The notes below the pieces were generated by a model, which saw only the letters and a program-made list of their open reading frames with translations, did not search any database and had not been told where the DNA came from. Positions 36,412 through 45,684 of a DNA stretch of 64,000 bases are shown here, one piece after another. The stretch spans positions 744,001 through 808,000 of the forward strand of contig CAWIOP010000001.1 in assembly GCA_963837755.1 (NCBI GenBank), read 5' to 3'. How positions within the stretch are numbered: position 1 is the first letter of the stretch; each line of letters starts with the position of its first letter. The DNA is from JADGHX01 sp963837755. Lineage in GTDB: Bacteria; Pseudomonadota; Gammaproteobacteria; Steroidobacterales; Steroidobacteraceae. The position numbers were made by a program, and so were the translations under genes.

Positions 36412-38049
36412 CTACGTCAGCGGGGCGACCAGCCAGCGAATGGCGATCACACCGAAGGTGAGCGCGAGTGCCGCGCGTGGCAGCGCGCGTTTCAGATCAA
36501 GACCCAGCAGCGCTTCGACTACGTAGAGCAGGATCACCGCTTTCGTGATGCCCGCGGGAAGATCCGCGGGCAGCGACACGGAGCCGGGCAGGTTCGGCAA
36601 CACCACCGCAATGAAGATCACGAGCACGTCGAGCGAGGTCACTTCGAAGCGCTTCGCCGATGACAGCCAGAAGCGCACCAGCGCGGCGGCTCCGGTGATG
36701 GCGAGCAGCGTCCAGGAGATGCTCGTCATGAGGTCGCTTTTCGCGGGCGCGGTCTGGTCGAGATACACGATCATCACGACGCCGACGTACGCGGCCACCC
36801 TGTCGATCCATCCGCGCGAACGCTCGCTGCGCGCAACGCTCAGCACCACGAGGAACGCGGTGAGCAGCGCGAGGCAGAGAATGCCTACGTCGCTGTCGAC
36901 CCGGCCGGTGATCGAGAGCGTCATGGCGACGTAAGCCGCGAGCCCGGTGCCGAGCGCGACGAGTGCCGCATGCTGCAGCAGGGGACGCGGCTGGCGGGCC
37001 GTGAGCCAACGGCGCAATCCGCCGCGCGCTTCTGCCGCCACGCCAGCATGTGCGCGCCAGTCCGAGCGCCCCAGCCATCGCAACGTGCCCAGCAGCAGGA
37101 ACGCGAATGCGCCGAAGACCGCGACGATCAGGAAGTCCGACTCGAACCGCAGGAAGTACGCGAGCAGGAACAGCGTGGCCTGCAGGCCGTAGATGAGGAT
37201 CACGGACTCGCGATGGCTGAACCCGAGGTAGAGCAGCTTGTGGTGCAAGTGATTGCGGTCGCTCGCGAACGGCGAGCGCCCCTCGCGCACACGCCGCACC
37301 ATCACGCCGACGGTGTCGACGATCGGCACGCCAATGAGCAGCAGGGGCAGCGCCGCGCTGACCGCAACCGTCTCACCCTGAGTCGCGAGGACGGCGAGCA
37401 CGCCGGTGGAAAAGCCCAGCACCTGACTGCCGCCGTCGCCCATGAACACGCGTGCCGGGTGAGTGTTGAATCGCAGGAAGCCGAGGATGGCACCGGCCTG
37501 AATGAGCGCGACGAAGGTCACCAGCATGTTCCCGCTCGCTGCCGCGAGCAGCGCGATGGCCGTGAGACACAGCAACGCCATGCCGCCGGCGAGGCCGTCC
37601 AGGCCATCCGAGAGATTCACGGCGTTCGTCACGCCAACGAGGAACACGAACGTGAGCGCCCACGAGAGGCCGGCGGGAAGCTCGCCGAATGCCAGTGTGT
37701 CGATGCGGATGTGGCCGATCTGCATGCACAGCGCCACGGCGAGGAACTGGCCCAGGAATTTCACCCAGTACGCCGCGTCCACGCGGTCGTCCCACACACC
37801 CACAACGAGCAGCACGGCGAGCCCCGCGAAGAGCCCCGTCATCGCGGCGTTGAGCTCGAGCATGATCAGCGCCGGCACCAGGATGCCAACCGCCATGGCG
37901 ATGCCGCCGATGCGCGGCACCGGCACGGAATGCACCTTGCGCGGCCCCGGCGCGTCGGTGAGGCCGATGAAGGGCGCCCAGCGCGCGAGCGGCGGAATGA
38001 GCGCCGCCGTGATCGACAAGGCCACCACGAATGCGAGAAAGAATTGCAT
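36412..38049 (-). CDS. Undecaprenyl-phosphate sugar-1-phosphate transferase (WecA/MraY family), long form
   Basis: A polytopic enzyme that starts polysaccharide synthesis by moving a sugar-1-phosphate from a UDP-sugar to undecaprenyl phosphate. Family motifs are RIGGIAMAVG, VGVWDDRVDA, VNLSDGLDGLAGG (catalytic Asp), FMGDGGSQVLGF and the cytoplasmic DRNHLHHKLL. At 545 residues it is longer than WecA (about 370): about 190 extra residues with further hydrophobic segments follow the core, perhaps six extra spans. It is transcribed after the GT2 gene (11-base gap) and before the PrsT-like gene, and is the likely initiating enzyme for the polysaccharide cluster. Confidence 0.88.
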   Translation of the reverse strand: MQFFLAFVVALSITAALIPPLARWAPFIGLTDAPGPRKVHSVPVPRIGGIAMAVGILVPALIMLELNAAMTGLFAGLAVLLVVGVWDDRVDAAYWVKFLGQFLAVALCMQIGHIRIDTLAFGELPAGLSWALTFVFLVGVTNAVNLSDGLDGLAGGMALLCLTAIALLAAASGNMLVTFVALIQAGAILGFLRFNTHPARVFMGDGGSQVLGFSTGVLAVLATQGETVAVSAALPLLLIGVPIVDTVGVMVRRVREGRSPFASDRNHLHHKLLYLGFSHRESVILIYGLQATLFLLAYFLRFESDFLIVAVFGAFAFLLLGTLRWLGRSDWRAHAGVAAEARGGLRRWLTARQPRPLLQHAALVALGTGLAAYVAMTLSITGRVDSDVGILCLALLTAFLVVLSVARSERSRGWIDRVAAYVGVVMIVYLDQTAPAKSDLMTSISWTLLAITGAAALVRFWLSSAKRFEVTSLDVLVIFIAVVLPNLPGSVSLPADLPAGITKAVILLYVVEALLGLDLKRALPRAALALTFGVIAIRWLVAPLT

Positions 38050-38060
38050 GGTGGTGGCCC

Positions 38061-38903
38061 CTAGATGGGCAGCCCCGCCCGCCGGCGCTGCAGCTCCGCG
38101 GACTTGCAGTCGATCATGTATTCATAGAACGACTGCAGCGAGGCGTATGTGAAGCCGGCACGGCCATCGAGAAAGCCGCGGCGCCAGCCGTAGTAATAGG
38201 CGAACTTGAGTAGCGGCCGGGCCGGCAGGCGGAAGAACAGGTCCTTCAGCGCGCGGCGGCGCTCGTTCGGGTCGTTCGTCCAGAGGCGGGGCCGCTCTCC
38301 CGCCGCGCCATCGCGCACCTTCTGCGCCTCGATGGCCTCCATGTCGGAGTAGCGGTTGTGGCGCGCGATCCAGTGCGTGACGCCATGGCTGAACGGGAAA
38401 TGGATGATGTGTGCCGCAAGCTCCCCCACGGGACCGTCGACCACTGCCACCGGGTTGACGAGACGCTCGTAGCGAATTCGCTGCGGCCGGAACAGCCTCA
38501 CGAACCACGTGGGGTATAGCTGGGCATGCCTGAGCCAGCGGCCCATGAAGAAATCCTTGCGGCGAATCCGGAAGGCGCACTCGGGGGCGTTCGGTTGCGC
38601 GAGCCGCAGCACTGCGTCGCGCAGGTCGTCGGGGCAACGCTCATCCGCGTCCAGATACAGCACCCAGGGGTGGCGGAACTCGATGTTTCCAACGGCCCAG
38701 TTCTGGTGAGCGGACCAATTGTCGAAGCGGCGCGTGACCACGCGAGCACCGCGCGCCTCCGCAATCTCCCGCGTGCGATCGCAGCTGAGCGAATCGAGCA
38801 CCACCACGTCGTCGCACCAGGCGAGCGTGTCGAGGCAGGCCCCGATGTTGATCTCCTCGTTCAGCGTGAGGATGAGAACGGAGACGGATCGGCCAGGGTT
38901 CAT
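38061..38903 (-). CDS. Glycosyltransferase family 2
   Basis: A 280-residue GT-A enzyme. SVLILTLNEEINIGACLDTL begins the nucleotide-binding fold, with VVLDSLSCDRTREIA and the DxD-type metal site LYLDADERCPDD. The middle (RIRRKDFFMGRWLRHAQLYP) is typical of the KdtX/WaaE-like lipopolysaccharide transferases, which often add Glc or Kdo-linked sugars, though the sugar here is unknown. ATG 38903 is preferred over 38933 because it starts just before the fold. It is divergent from the glycosyltransferase at 39026, with a 122-base shared promoter region. Confidence 0.88.
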   Translation of the reverse strand: MNPGRSVSVLILTLNEEINIGACLDTLAWCDDVVVLDSLSCDRTREIAEARGARVVTRRFDNWSAHQNWAVGNIEFRHPWVLYLDADERCPDDLRDAVLRLAQPNAPECAFRIRRKDFFMGRWLRHAQLYPTWFVRLFRPQRIRYERLVNPVAVVDGPVGELAAHIIHFPFSHGVTHWIARHNRYSDMEAIEAQKVRDGAAGERPRLWTNDPNERRRALKDLFFRLPARPLLKFAYYYGWRRGFLDGRAGFTYASLQSFYEYMIDCKSAELQRRRAGLPI

Positions 38904-39025
38904 GGGGGCGGTCGAGCTGAAGCATGAGCGCAATATTCGAATGGTAGGTTGCCTGTGTTACGAATTGCCTTCACTGGCAGACCCGCCAGGCGCCGTCAGC
39001 GGCTGCGATTCTTGCCGGAGCCGAC

Positions 39026-40210
39026 ATGGTGGAACACGTTCGCAGCACTGCCAGCCCGTTGAGCGTGCAGGTGATTCAGCCGATCGTGCCGCACTATCGC
39101 GTACCTTTTTTTGAAGGCGTGGCGAAGCGGAACGAGCTGCGCGTGCGCCTGTGCGTGAGCCATACCATCTCCGGCATGCCGCCGTCCCTGCCGGTGCGCG
39201 GCATGAACGTGGACACCCGCCACTACTGCCACGAAATGCTCGGCGGCAGAGTGCTGTGGCAACGTGATCTCACGCTCGAGCCGAGCCTCGGCCACGGGGA
39301 CGTGCTCGTCATCGACGGCAACCCGCGCTTTCTCAGCAACATCCCGCTGCTCATCGAAGCGCGCCGCCGCGGCGTCGCCATCGTCTGGTGGAGCCACGGC
39401 TGGTCCGCCACGTCCGCTGCGCTGCGCGCCCGCATTCGCCTGCGCATGATGCGGCTCGCGGACGTCGTGCTTCTATACACGGACGCCGAGCGTGACGACC
39501 TGATCGCGCGCGGTTTCGATCCGGCGCGGGTGTTCGCGCTCAACAATGCCGTGGACGAGACACGCATTGCCGATGCGGCGCGCGCGTGGACGCCGGGCAA
39601 GCTCTCGTTGTTCCAGGCGGAGCAGGGACTCGATGGCAGAAAGGCGCTGCTCTTCTGTGGCCGCCTGCGCGAGACGCCGTGCACGGAGCTTCACGTGGCC
39701 CTGCGCGCGCTGGTGCCGCTGGTGGCGCGGTCGCCTTCCTATCTGCTCGTGGCGATCGGCGATGGGCCCAGCGCGGCGCAGCTGCGCAAGCTGGCGGATG
39801 AGCTCGGCGTGGCGAATCACGTAAAGTGGCTCGGAGCGATCTACGACGAGGAGCAGCTGGCGCCCTGGTTCCTGTCCGCGCGCTGCTTCGTGTATCCGGG
39901 CCCCATCGGCCTGAGCCTCATTCAGGCGTTCGGCTACGGCCTGCCGGTCGTCACACACGACAACCGGCGTGAGCACAACCCCGAGATCGCCGCGCTCGTT
40001 GAAGGCGTGACCGGAATGACGTTTCCCCGCGCCGACGCCGGCGCGCTCGCTCGCTGCGTCGACACGCTCTGCACCGACGAAGCGTCGCGCTCACGCATGG
40101 CGCACGCCGCGCGCCGCATCGTCGAAGAGAAGTACTCGATGAAGAGCATGGTATTGCGCTTCACGCAGACGGTGGTCGCCGCGTCACGCCGGGTCATTGA
40201 GCGTCGATAG
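39026..40210 (+). CDS. Glycosyltransferase family 4-like (GT-B)
   Basis: A 394-residue GT-B glycosyltransferase. The N-terminal half has VQVIQPIVPHYRVPFFEGVA and VIDGNPRFLSNIPLL; the C-terminal half has ALLFCGRLRETP and the donor-binding end CFVYPGPIGLSLIQAFGYGL. Its Glu residues in this last segment are partly replaced (YPGPIGLSL), as in some fucosyl/mannosyltransferase-like members. It starts the rightward pair with the next glycosyltransferase (two-base gap). Sugar specificity cannot be told. Confidence 0.82.
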   Translation: MVEHVRSTASPLSVQVIQPIVPHYRVPFFEGVAKRNELRVRLCVSHTISGMPPSLPVRGMNVDTRHYCHEMLGGRVLWQRDLTLEPSLGHGDVLVIDGNPRFLSNIPLLIEARRRGVAIVWWSHGWSATSAALRARIRLRMMRLADVVLLYTDAERDDLIARGFDPARVFALNNAVDETRIADAARAWTPGKLSLFQAEQGLDGRKALLFCGRLRETPCTELHVALRALVPLVARSPSYLLVAIGDGPSAAQLRKLADELGVANHVKWLGAIYDEEQLAPWFLSARCFVYPGPIGLSLIQAFGYGLPVVTHDNRREHNPEIAALVEGVTGMTFPRADAGALARCVDTLCTDEASRSRMAHAARRIVEEKYSMKSMVLRFTQTVVAASRRVIERR

Positions 40211-40212
40211 CC

Positions 40213-41385
40213 TTGCGCATCGTCCACTTCATCGAATGCATGAATCCGGACCACGGCGGGCCGCCGGCGATCGTGGCGCGTCTGGCCGCCGCGCAGGCCC
40301 GGCTGGGCCACGACGTGACGTTGCTCACCACGTTCGATCCGCCGGAAGTCGCCGGCGCGATCCAGCGGGCGTTCGGGCACATCGAAGCGTTCGGCTCCGT
40401 GACACAACGATGTGTGAGCGCACGCTCCGTCCTTTCTCGATTTGGCGCGGCCGCTCACCAGCGCATGGCGGCCACGTTGAATGCCGCCGAGCTGGTGCAC
40501 ATCCACGCGATCTGGGATCCGCTGCTCATGCGCGGCATGCACCACTGCCGCCGCCGCCAGATTCCACTGTGCGTCACGCCGCACGGCTTGCTCACTCGTT
40601 ACAGCATGAGCAAACGCGCGCTCAAGAAGAAACTCGTGCTGGCGCTCGGCTGGGGCCGCGCCCTCAACGGCGCCAATCTCCTGCATTGCCTCACCGACGA
40701 CGAGCGCGCGGACGTGCGTGCGCTCGGGCTCACATCGCCGCTGGCCGTGCTGGCCAACGCGGTCGACCCGCGCGAGTTCGTTGAGCGCGACTACAGCCGC
40801 GAGCTGGCGGCGGCCCTGCCCGCTCATGCGTCCCGGCGCTTCGTGCTGTCGCTGGGCCGGCTGCACGCTACGAAGGGGTTGGACATCCTGTGCGAGGCGT
40901 TCGCCAGAGTCGCGGCCGCGCAGCCGGAGGTGGATCTCGTCATCGCCGGCCCCGACTTCGGCTATGAGCCGCGCCTTCGCGCTCACATCGAGCAGCTCGG
41001 GCTCTCACGCAGAGTCCACGTGGTTGGGCCCGTGTTCGGAGCGAGCAAGGTCGCGCTGCTGCGCGCGGCGCGCGCCCTGTGCCAGCCGAGCCGCCAGGAA
41101 GGCTTCAGCATGACGATTCTCGAAGCGCTCGCGTGCCGTGTGCCGGTGGTGATCTCGACCGAGTGCCATTTTCCGCAGATCCAGACGGAAGGCGCCGGAT
41201 TCGTGGTGCCGCTCGATGCTGATGCGACCGCGCAGGCGCTGCTCGACCTGCTCGGTAACGAGCGGACGCGCGAAGAAGCGGCGGGCTGCGCGCTTGCCCT
41301 GCTGCTCGCGCGCTACACCGTCGACCGGCTGGCCGAGGCGCTGGTGAGGAACTATCAGGCGCTGGGTACGAGCGCGGCTCGATGA
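40213..41385 (+). CDS. Glycosyltransferase family 4
   Basis: A 390-residue GT-B enzyme: MRIVHFIECMNPDHGGPPAI at the N-terminus, then VLSLGRLHATKGLDILCEAF and the E-x7-E donor site SRQEGFSMTILEALACRVPVV. The start is TTG 40213, two bases after the previous stop, so translation is probably coupled. Its 3' end overlaps the convergent polymerase gene by 31 bases (41355-41385). It probably adds one sugar of the repeat unit. Confidence 0.87.
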   Translation: MRIVHFIECMNPDHGGPPAIVARLAAAQARLGHDVTLLTTFDPPEVAGAIQRAFGHIEAFGSVTQRCVSARSVLSRFGAAAHQRMAATLNAAELVHIHAIWDPLLMRGMHHCRRRQIPLCVTPHGLLTRYSMSKRALKKKLVLALGWGRALNGANLLHCLTDDERADVRALGLTSPLAVLANAVDPREFVERDYSRELAAALPAHASRRFVLSLGRLHATKGLDILCEAFARVAAAQPEVDLVIAGPDFGYEPRLRAHIEQLGLSRRVHVVGPVFGASKVALLRAARALCQPSRQEGFSMTILEALACRVPVVISTECHFPQIQTEGAGFVVPLDADATAQALLDLLGNERTREEAAGCALALLLARYTVDRLAEALVRNYQALGTSAAR

Positions 41386-42695
41386 ACGACCTGTAGATCG
41401 AGCTGGCCGGGCTCGACGACGCGGCGCAGGCGCTGCTGGCGCGCCAGCTCCGGCAAGCGGCCGAGCAGGATCGCGAACAGGAAGAAGTACGCGCTGCCCA
41501 CCATGTTCCCTTCCTTGAGCGAGATCAGGAACGTGAACACGAACGCCGTGCCGACGGCGGCGATGAGGCTGCGCATCTGCGGCTGGCTCTTCACCATCTT
41601 CCGGGCGCGCAGCAGCCCGCTGCTCGCGCGCCACAGCACATACAGATACATCACGATGCCGATGAGGCCCTCTTCGCCGAGCACTTCGAGCGGCACGTTG
41701 TGCGGATAGAAACCGACCAGGTTCGGATCGAATGACGCTGAGTTGCCGAGGCCCACCACGATGTGCGCGCCGGACTGACTCCAGACGTGCAGCAGTTTCA
41801 GCGCCATGTGCCAGCGCCCCACCGCGTCGCGCGCCGCAAGCGACTCGCTCCATCGCGCGTCATAGGCATGAATGAACTCGGACACGCCGTAGTGGATGGC
41901 CATGCCGCCCACCGCCACGGCAATGCCGATCGCCAGCAGCCCTCGAAACTTCGACGCGCGGTATGCCACGAGCAGCATCAGCAGCAGCGAGATGCTCGCG
42001 GCGACGAGTTGCCCGCGCGAGCCAGACCGGACGATGACGACGAGGCACACCCCGACGACGGCAAGCCGCAGCGGCCACACGAGCCACTTGAGGCTCTGCA
42101 CCGGCACGAACAGCGCGGCGCCCGCGACGCACCCCGCGAGCCCGGCAATGGCCAGCGGATTGGTTTCCCGCTCATAAACGCTGCCGGCCACGACGAGGCC
42201 CCGCGCACCCCACTCGCCGAACACGAGGAGCGTCACCATGAGCGCCCCGCCCACCACGGCGAGCCCGAGCATCGCCGTGCGCAGGTCATCGAGATTTTTC
42301 ACCGCCAGCGGAGCGAGGAACACCGCGGTGAGCACGAACGGATAGCCGTGCGACCACACGGTGCCCCACGCGAGGTCCGGGCGTGGCGTCCACAGCAGCG
42401 AAAGAAATGCGTACACATACAGCGCGAACACGGCCCAGTAGCTCTTGCGCATGCGGCACGGCACGCACTCGCCCTTGAAAGTCTGGGCGAGCAACGCCGC
42501 GAGCACGGCGCAGCCAATGGCGATGTTCGTGAACGCCGAGTGCTGGGCGAGCCACGGATGCGCCCCCTGCCCCCACTGCTTGAGGCCGAAGACGCAGACG
42601 ATGCCCGTGACGGCCATCGCCGGTCGCACGAGGGCGCCGGCGGCGAGGATCGCCAGCAGCGCAAGATATGTGGCCAGGTGAAGGTTTGCGGACAT
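41355..42695 (-). CDS. O-antigen ligase/polymerase-like membrane protein (Wzy/WaaL superfamily)
   Basis: A 446-residue polytopic protein with about eleven or twelve hydrophobic segments and a large periplasmic loop between about residues 265 and 330 that carries the family signature GNSASFDPNLVGFYPHNVPLE (PHN motif) followed by GLIGIVMYLYVLW. SGSRGQLVAASISLLLML precedes it, also typical. In a Wzx/Wzy pathway it would polymerise repeat units in the periplasm. I start at ATG 42695; GTG 42713 is an alternative. It is convergent with the glycosyltransferase to its left and divergent from the methyltransferase to its right. Confidence 0.83.
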   Translation of the reverse strand: MSANLHLATYLALLAILAAGALVRPAMAVTGIVCVFGLKQWGQGAHPWLAQHSAFTNIAIGCAVLAALLAQTFKGECVPCRMRKSYWAVFALYVYAFLSLLWTPRPDLAWGTVWSHGYPFVLTAVFLAPLAVKNLDDLRTAMLGLAVVGGALMVTLLVFGEWGARGLVVAGSVYERETNPLAIAGLAGCVAGAALFVPVQSLKWLVWPLRLAVVGVCLVVIVRSGSRGQLVAASISLLLMLLVAYRASKFRGLLAIGIAVAVGGMAIHYGVSEFIHAYDARWSESLAARDAVGRWHMALKLLHVWSQSGAHIVVGLGNSASFDPNLVGFYPHNVPLEVLGEEGLIGIVMYLYVLWRASSGLLRARKMVKSQPQMRSLIAAVGTAFVFTFLISLKEGNMVGSAYFFLFAILLGRLPELARQQRLRRVVEPGQLDLQVVHRAALVPSA

Positions 42696-42870
42696 CGAGG
42701 TGAACGTAAGCACTTCGGGTAGTCCGCCTGCTTAGCACCCGTTTGCTTCACCTTGATGACAGGAGCACCTGCAAGGGCACCGGGCCACCTCGCGGCGCCC
42801 TGCGCGGTATCAGTGAAACACAGTGTCGTGATAATGCGCGGCCCCATCCCATACCGGCTGAGACGCATCG

Positions 42871-43563
42871 ATGTTGGCGTTCTTTCGCAAGCGGCGCACC
42901 GCCGAATCCGCCCTTCACGGCGGCGGCACGAACCTTCGCGATGTCTTCGGCGCGGTGTATCGCGAAAACCGCTGGGGCCGAAAGGCTCTCCACAGGTTCT
43001 TCTCCGGGCCGGGCAGTCACGATGCCGCCGTGGTGGAGCCGTATGTCACGGCGCTCCGCGGCTTTCTCGGCAGCCTGCCGAAGCCGCCCGACGTGGTGGA
43101 CCTCGGCTGCGGTGATTTCAACGTGGGGCGGCAACTGCGCGATGCATGCGGTCGCTACGTGGCCTGCGACATCGTGCCCGAGCTCATCGCGCACAACACG
43201 GTTGCGCACAAGAAGCTGAATGTCGACTTCCGCTGCGTCGACCTGGTCGAAGACGAGCTTCCCGGCGCGGACGTCGCGCTGATTCGCCAGGTGCTGCAAC
43301 ATCTGGACAACGAGCAGATCGCGCGCATCGTGCCGAAGCTCGGGCGATACAGGCACGTGGTCGTCACCGAGCACTTGCCGGCGGCGGCGCACTTCCGCGC
43401 CAACCTGGAGCACAGCCACGGCTCCGGCGTGCGGCTCGGCGTGCACTCCGGCGTCGTGCTGTCGCAGCCGCCGTTCAACCTGCGCGTGCGCTCCCAGCGG
43501 CGGCTTTGCAGCGTCGAAAAGTACGGCGGCGTGATCGCAACCGACGTCTACGAGCCCGCATGA
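42871..43563 (+). CDS. SAM-dependent methyltransferase
   Basis: A 230-residue protein with a class I methyltransferase core: DVVDLGCGDFNVGRQLRDAC (motif I), YVACDIVPELIAHN, FRCVDLVEDELPGADVALIR and QVLQHLDNEQIARIVPKL. It starts the tightly packed rightward run to 47989, in which each following gene overlaps or nearly touches the next. Position suggests methylation of a sugar in the polysaccharide, but the substrate is not shown. Its TGA overlaps the ATG of the next gene. Confidence 0.85.
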   Translation: MLAFFRKRRTAESALHGGGTNLRDVFGAVYRENRWGRKALHRFFSGPGSHDAAVVEPYVTALRGFLGSLPKPPDVVDLGCGDFNVGRQLRDACGRYVACDIVPELIAHNTVAHKKLNVDFRCVDLVEDELPGADVALIRQVLQHLDNEQIARIVPKLGRYRHVVVTEHLPAAAHFRANLEHSHGSGVRLGVHSGVVLSQPPFNLRVRSQRRLCSVEKYGGVIATDVYEPA

Positions 43564-44165
43564 ACGCCGCGGCCGCGCAGGCGACGCACACCCTTCCGCC
43601 GCGATCAGACGCCGAAACGGTATCGGGCGTGTCCCGGCAGCTGAACCTCGGCTGCGGCACGGACATTCGCGCGGGCTGGGTGAATCTCGACAGGGCGGCG
43701 CTGCCCGGCGTGAACGTGGTGCACGACCTCGAACGGCTGCCCCTGCCCTTCTGCGACGGCCAGTTCGCGCACGTGTGCGCCAAGGATGTGCTGGAACACG
43801 TGGACTACATCCCGCTGCTGCGGGAGTTGCACCGGATCCTGCAGCCGGACGGCACGCTCGAGGTCCAGGTGCCGCACTTCACCTCCGCGGACAATTACAT
43901 CGACCCCACGCACGTGCGGCGTTTCTCGATCCGCACGTTCGAGTTCTTCGTGGCGGGCTCGCAGACCGCGCGCGACTACTACTTCGATTTCTCGTTCGGG
44001 CGCATCGCCAGCCGCCGCATCACGTTCCTGCGCGGGCCGCTCGTCTGGAACCACCTCGTTGAGCCGTTCGTGAACGCGAGCCCCGGCATCCGCAAGTACT
44101 ACGAGCTCACGTTCCTGAGCCGCCTGTTCCCCGCGCAGAACATTCGCGTCACGCTGGTGAAGTAG
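43560..44165 (+). CDS. SAM-dependent methyltransferase
   Basis: A 201-residue class I methyltransferase-like protein: LNLGCGTDIRAGWVNLDRAA (motif I and the acidic residue after it), FCDGQFAHVCAKDVLEHVDY and LHRILQPDGTLEVQVPHF. It belongs to the Methyltransf_11-like group common in polysaccharide clusters. The ATG at 43560 overlaps the previous stop as ATGA; the next gene starts 14 bases on. Substrate unknown, probably a glycan or lipid-linked sugar. Confidence 0.85.
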   Translation: MNAAAAQATHTLPPRSDAETVSGVSRQLNLGCGTDIRAGWVNLDRAALPGVNVVHDLERLPLPFCDGQFAHVCAKDVLEHVDYIPLLRELHRILQPDGTLEVQVPHFTSADNYIDPTHVRRFSIRTFEFFVAGSQTARDYYFDFSFGRIASRRITFLRGPLVWNHLVEPFVNASPGIRKYYELTFLSRLFPAQNIRVTLVK

Positions 44166-44179
44166 GCCGGCCGCGACGC

Positions 44180-45214
44180 ATGCGAATCGGATTTCTGCTA
44201 CCGGGAGCTTTCGCGCTGGGCAATCCGGGCAACGGCATTGCCGAGCAGGCACGGCGCCAGGCCGAAGCGCTGGAGCGCCGGGGCCACACCGTGCTGCGCC
44301 TGAACCCCTGGGATTGGCAGGATGAGACACAGCTCGACGTGCTGCATTTCTTTCTAGGTGGGCCGGCCCTGCACGGCATCACCTCGAACCGGCAACTGGC
44401 GCGCAAGGCGCTGCTGGTGTTCGCGCCCATCATCGATTCCAACCAATCGTTCATGAGTTACCGGATCGCGGCGCTCGCGGGCAGCGTCTCATCCAGATTT
44501 CTCACCGTGCCGGGCATGTTGCGCAGACAGGCCTGTGGCAGTCACGTGGTGATCTGTCGCTCCCGCCACGAGCGCGAGCGGTTGGTGCAGGGCCTGGGCG
44601 TGCCGCCGGACAAAGTGGAACGCGTGCTCAATGGCTGCCCGCCGGCCATGATGCCGACGACGGATCGCGAAGCGCTGCGGGAGCGGCTGCGGTTGCCGAA
44701 GGACTTCGTACTGCACGTGAGCGCCTTCACGCAGGAACGCAAGAATGTGCTGCGGCTCGTGGAGGCGCTGGAGCCACTCCAGCTGCCACTGGTGATCGCC
44801 GGCGCCTCGACACCGGGCCAAATCTTGAGCGAGCTCGAGCGAAAGGCGCGAGCCGGAGCGCCGATACACATGCTGGGGTTCGTGGATGCGCAGACCAAAG
44901 CCGCGCTCTACTCGCTGTGCCGCGTGTTCTGCCTGCCGAGCCATCACGAGGGAACGGGGCTTGCCGCACTGGAAGCCGCCGCGCATGGCGCGCGCATCGT
45001 CGTCACTCGCAACGGTGGAGCGCCCGACTATTTTCAGGACTACGCCGACTACGTCGACCCGCTCGACGTGGCGGGCATGCGCGCGGCTCTCGCGCGCGCG
45101 TGGGAGCGCCCGAACCCCGACGATCTGCAGCGGCACGTGAACCAGCGCCTGACGTGGGACGCGTCAGCGGAATCGCTGGAGCGCGCGTACGAGACGCATC
45201 GGGCCCGCGCATGA
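44180..45214 (+). CDS. Glycosyltransferase family 4
   Basis: A 344-residue GT-B transferase. It starts MRIGFLLPGAFALGNPGNGI, a typical acceptor-domain start with a glycine-rich loop, and carries FVLHVSAFTQERKNVLRLVE and the donor-site segment PSHHEGTGLAALEAAAHGAR (E-x7-E). It lies in the rightward operon and its TGA overlaps the next ATG by four bases. Sugar unknown. Confidence 0.87.
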   Translation: MRIGFLLPGAFALGNPGNGIAEQARRQAEALERRGHTVLRLNPWDWQDETQLDVLHFFLGGPALHGITSNRQLARKALLVFAPIIDSNQSFMSYRIAALAGSVSSRFLTVPGMLRRQACGSHVVICRSRHERERLVQGLGVPPDKVERVLNGCPPAMMPTTDREALRERLRLPKDFVLHVSAFTQERKNVLRLVEALEPLQLPLVIAGASTPGQILSELERKARAGAPIHMLGFVDAQTKAALYSLCRVFCLPSHHEGTGLAALEAAAHGARIVVTRNGGAPDYFQDYADYVDPLDVAGMRAALARAWERPNPDDLQRHVNQRLTWDASAESLERAYETHRARA

Positions 45215-45684
45215 GCGGCCTGCCCCGCCCCGTTCGCTGGCTTCGCCGGCTCGTCAGCCGGACGCTGCGACCCTTCGTGCTCGACATCGTCAGTGCCGAC
45301 ATCCGCGTATGGGGCGATCGCTCACGACTGAACGTGGCGCGCTCGGCGCACATGATGAACACGCTGTTCAACGTCTCCTCGGGCACCATCAGCGTTGGCG
45401 AGCACACGTTCGCAGGCCACAACGTCTCGATCATCACCGGCGCGCACGACTACAACCTCAGGCTGCAGCGGCGGATGCGCGAGACGCCCCGCGACGGTCG
45501 GGACATACACATCGGCGCGGGCGTCTGGATCGGAAGCAACGCCGTCATTCTCGGCCCGTGTCGCATTGGCGATCACGCAGTCATCGCGGCGGGCGCCGTC
45601 GTCACGGGTGACGTCGAGGCGTGCACCATCGTCGCGGGTGTGCCAGCGAAGCTGATCCGCCGCATTGACGAGGTGCCGCCGTGA
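45211..45684 (+). CDS. Hexapeptide-repeat acyltransferase
   Basis: A 157-residue left-handed beta-helix acyltransferase (LbH, maltose/galactoside O-acetyltransferase-like). The hexapeptide repeats are seen in IGAGVWIGSNAVILGPCRIG and DHAVIAAGAVVTGDV, with the catalytic-type histidine in TGAHDYNLRL and the usual end IVAGVPAKLIRRI. It probably O-acetylates the polysaccharide, using acetyl-CoA. It overlaps both neighbours by four bases, which indicates tight co-translation in the operon. Confidence 0.88.
   Translation: MSGLPRPVRWLRRLVSRTLRPFVLDIVSADIRVWGDRSRLNVARSAHMMNTLFNVSSGTISVGEHTFAGHNVSIITGAHDYNLRLQRRMRETPRDGRDIHIGAGVWIGSNAVILGPCRIGDHAVIAAGAVVTGDVEACTIVAGVPAKLIRRIDEVPP

Noticed and set aside
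41355..41385. 31-base tail-to-tail overlap of glycosyltransferase and polymerase genes as an antisense control
   Set aside because: Short convergent overlaps are common in compact genomes (another of 16 bases occurs at 49700-49715); nothing further supports regulation.
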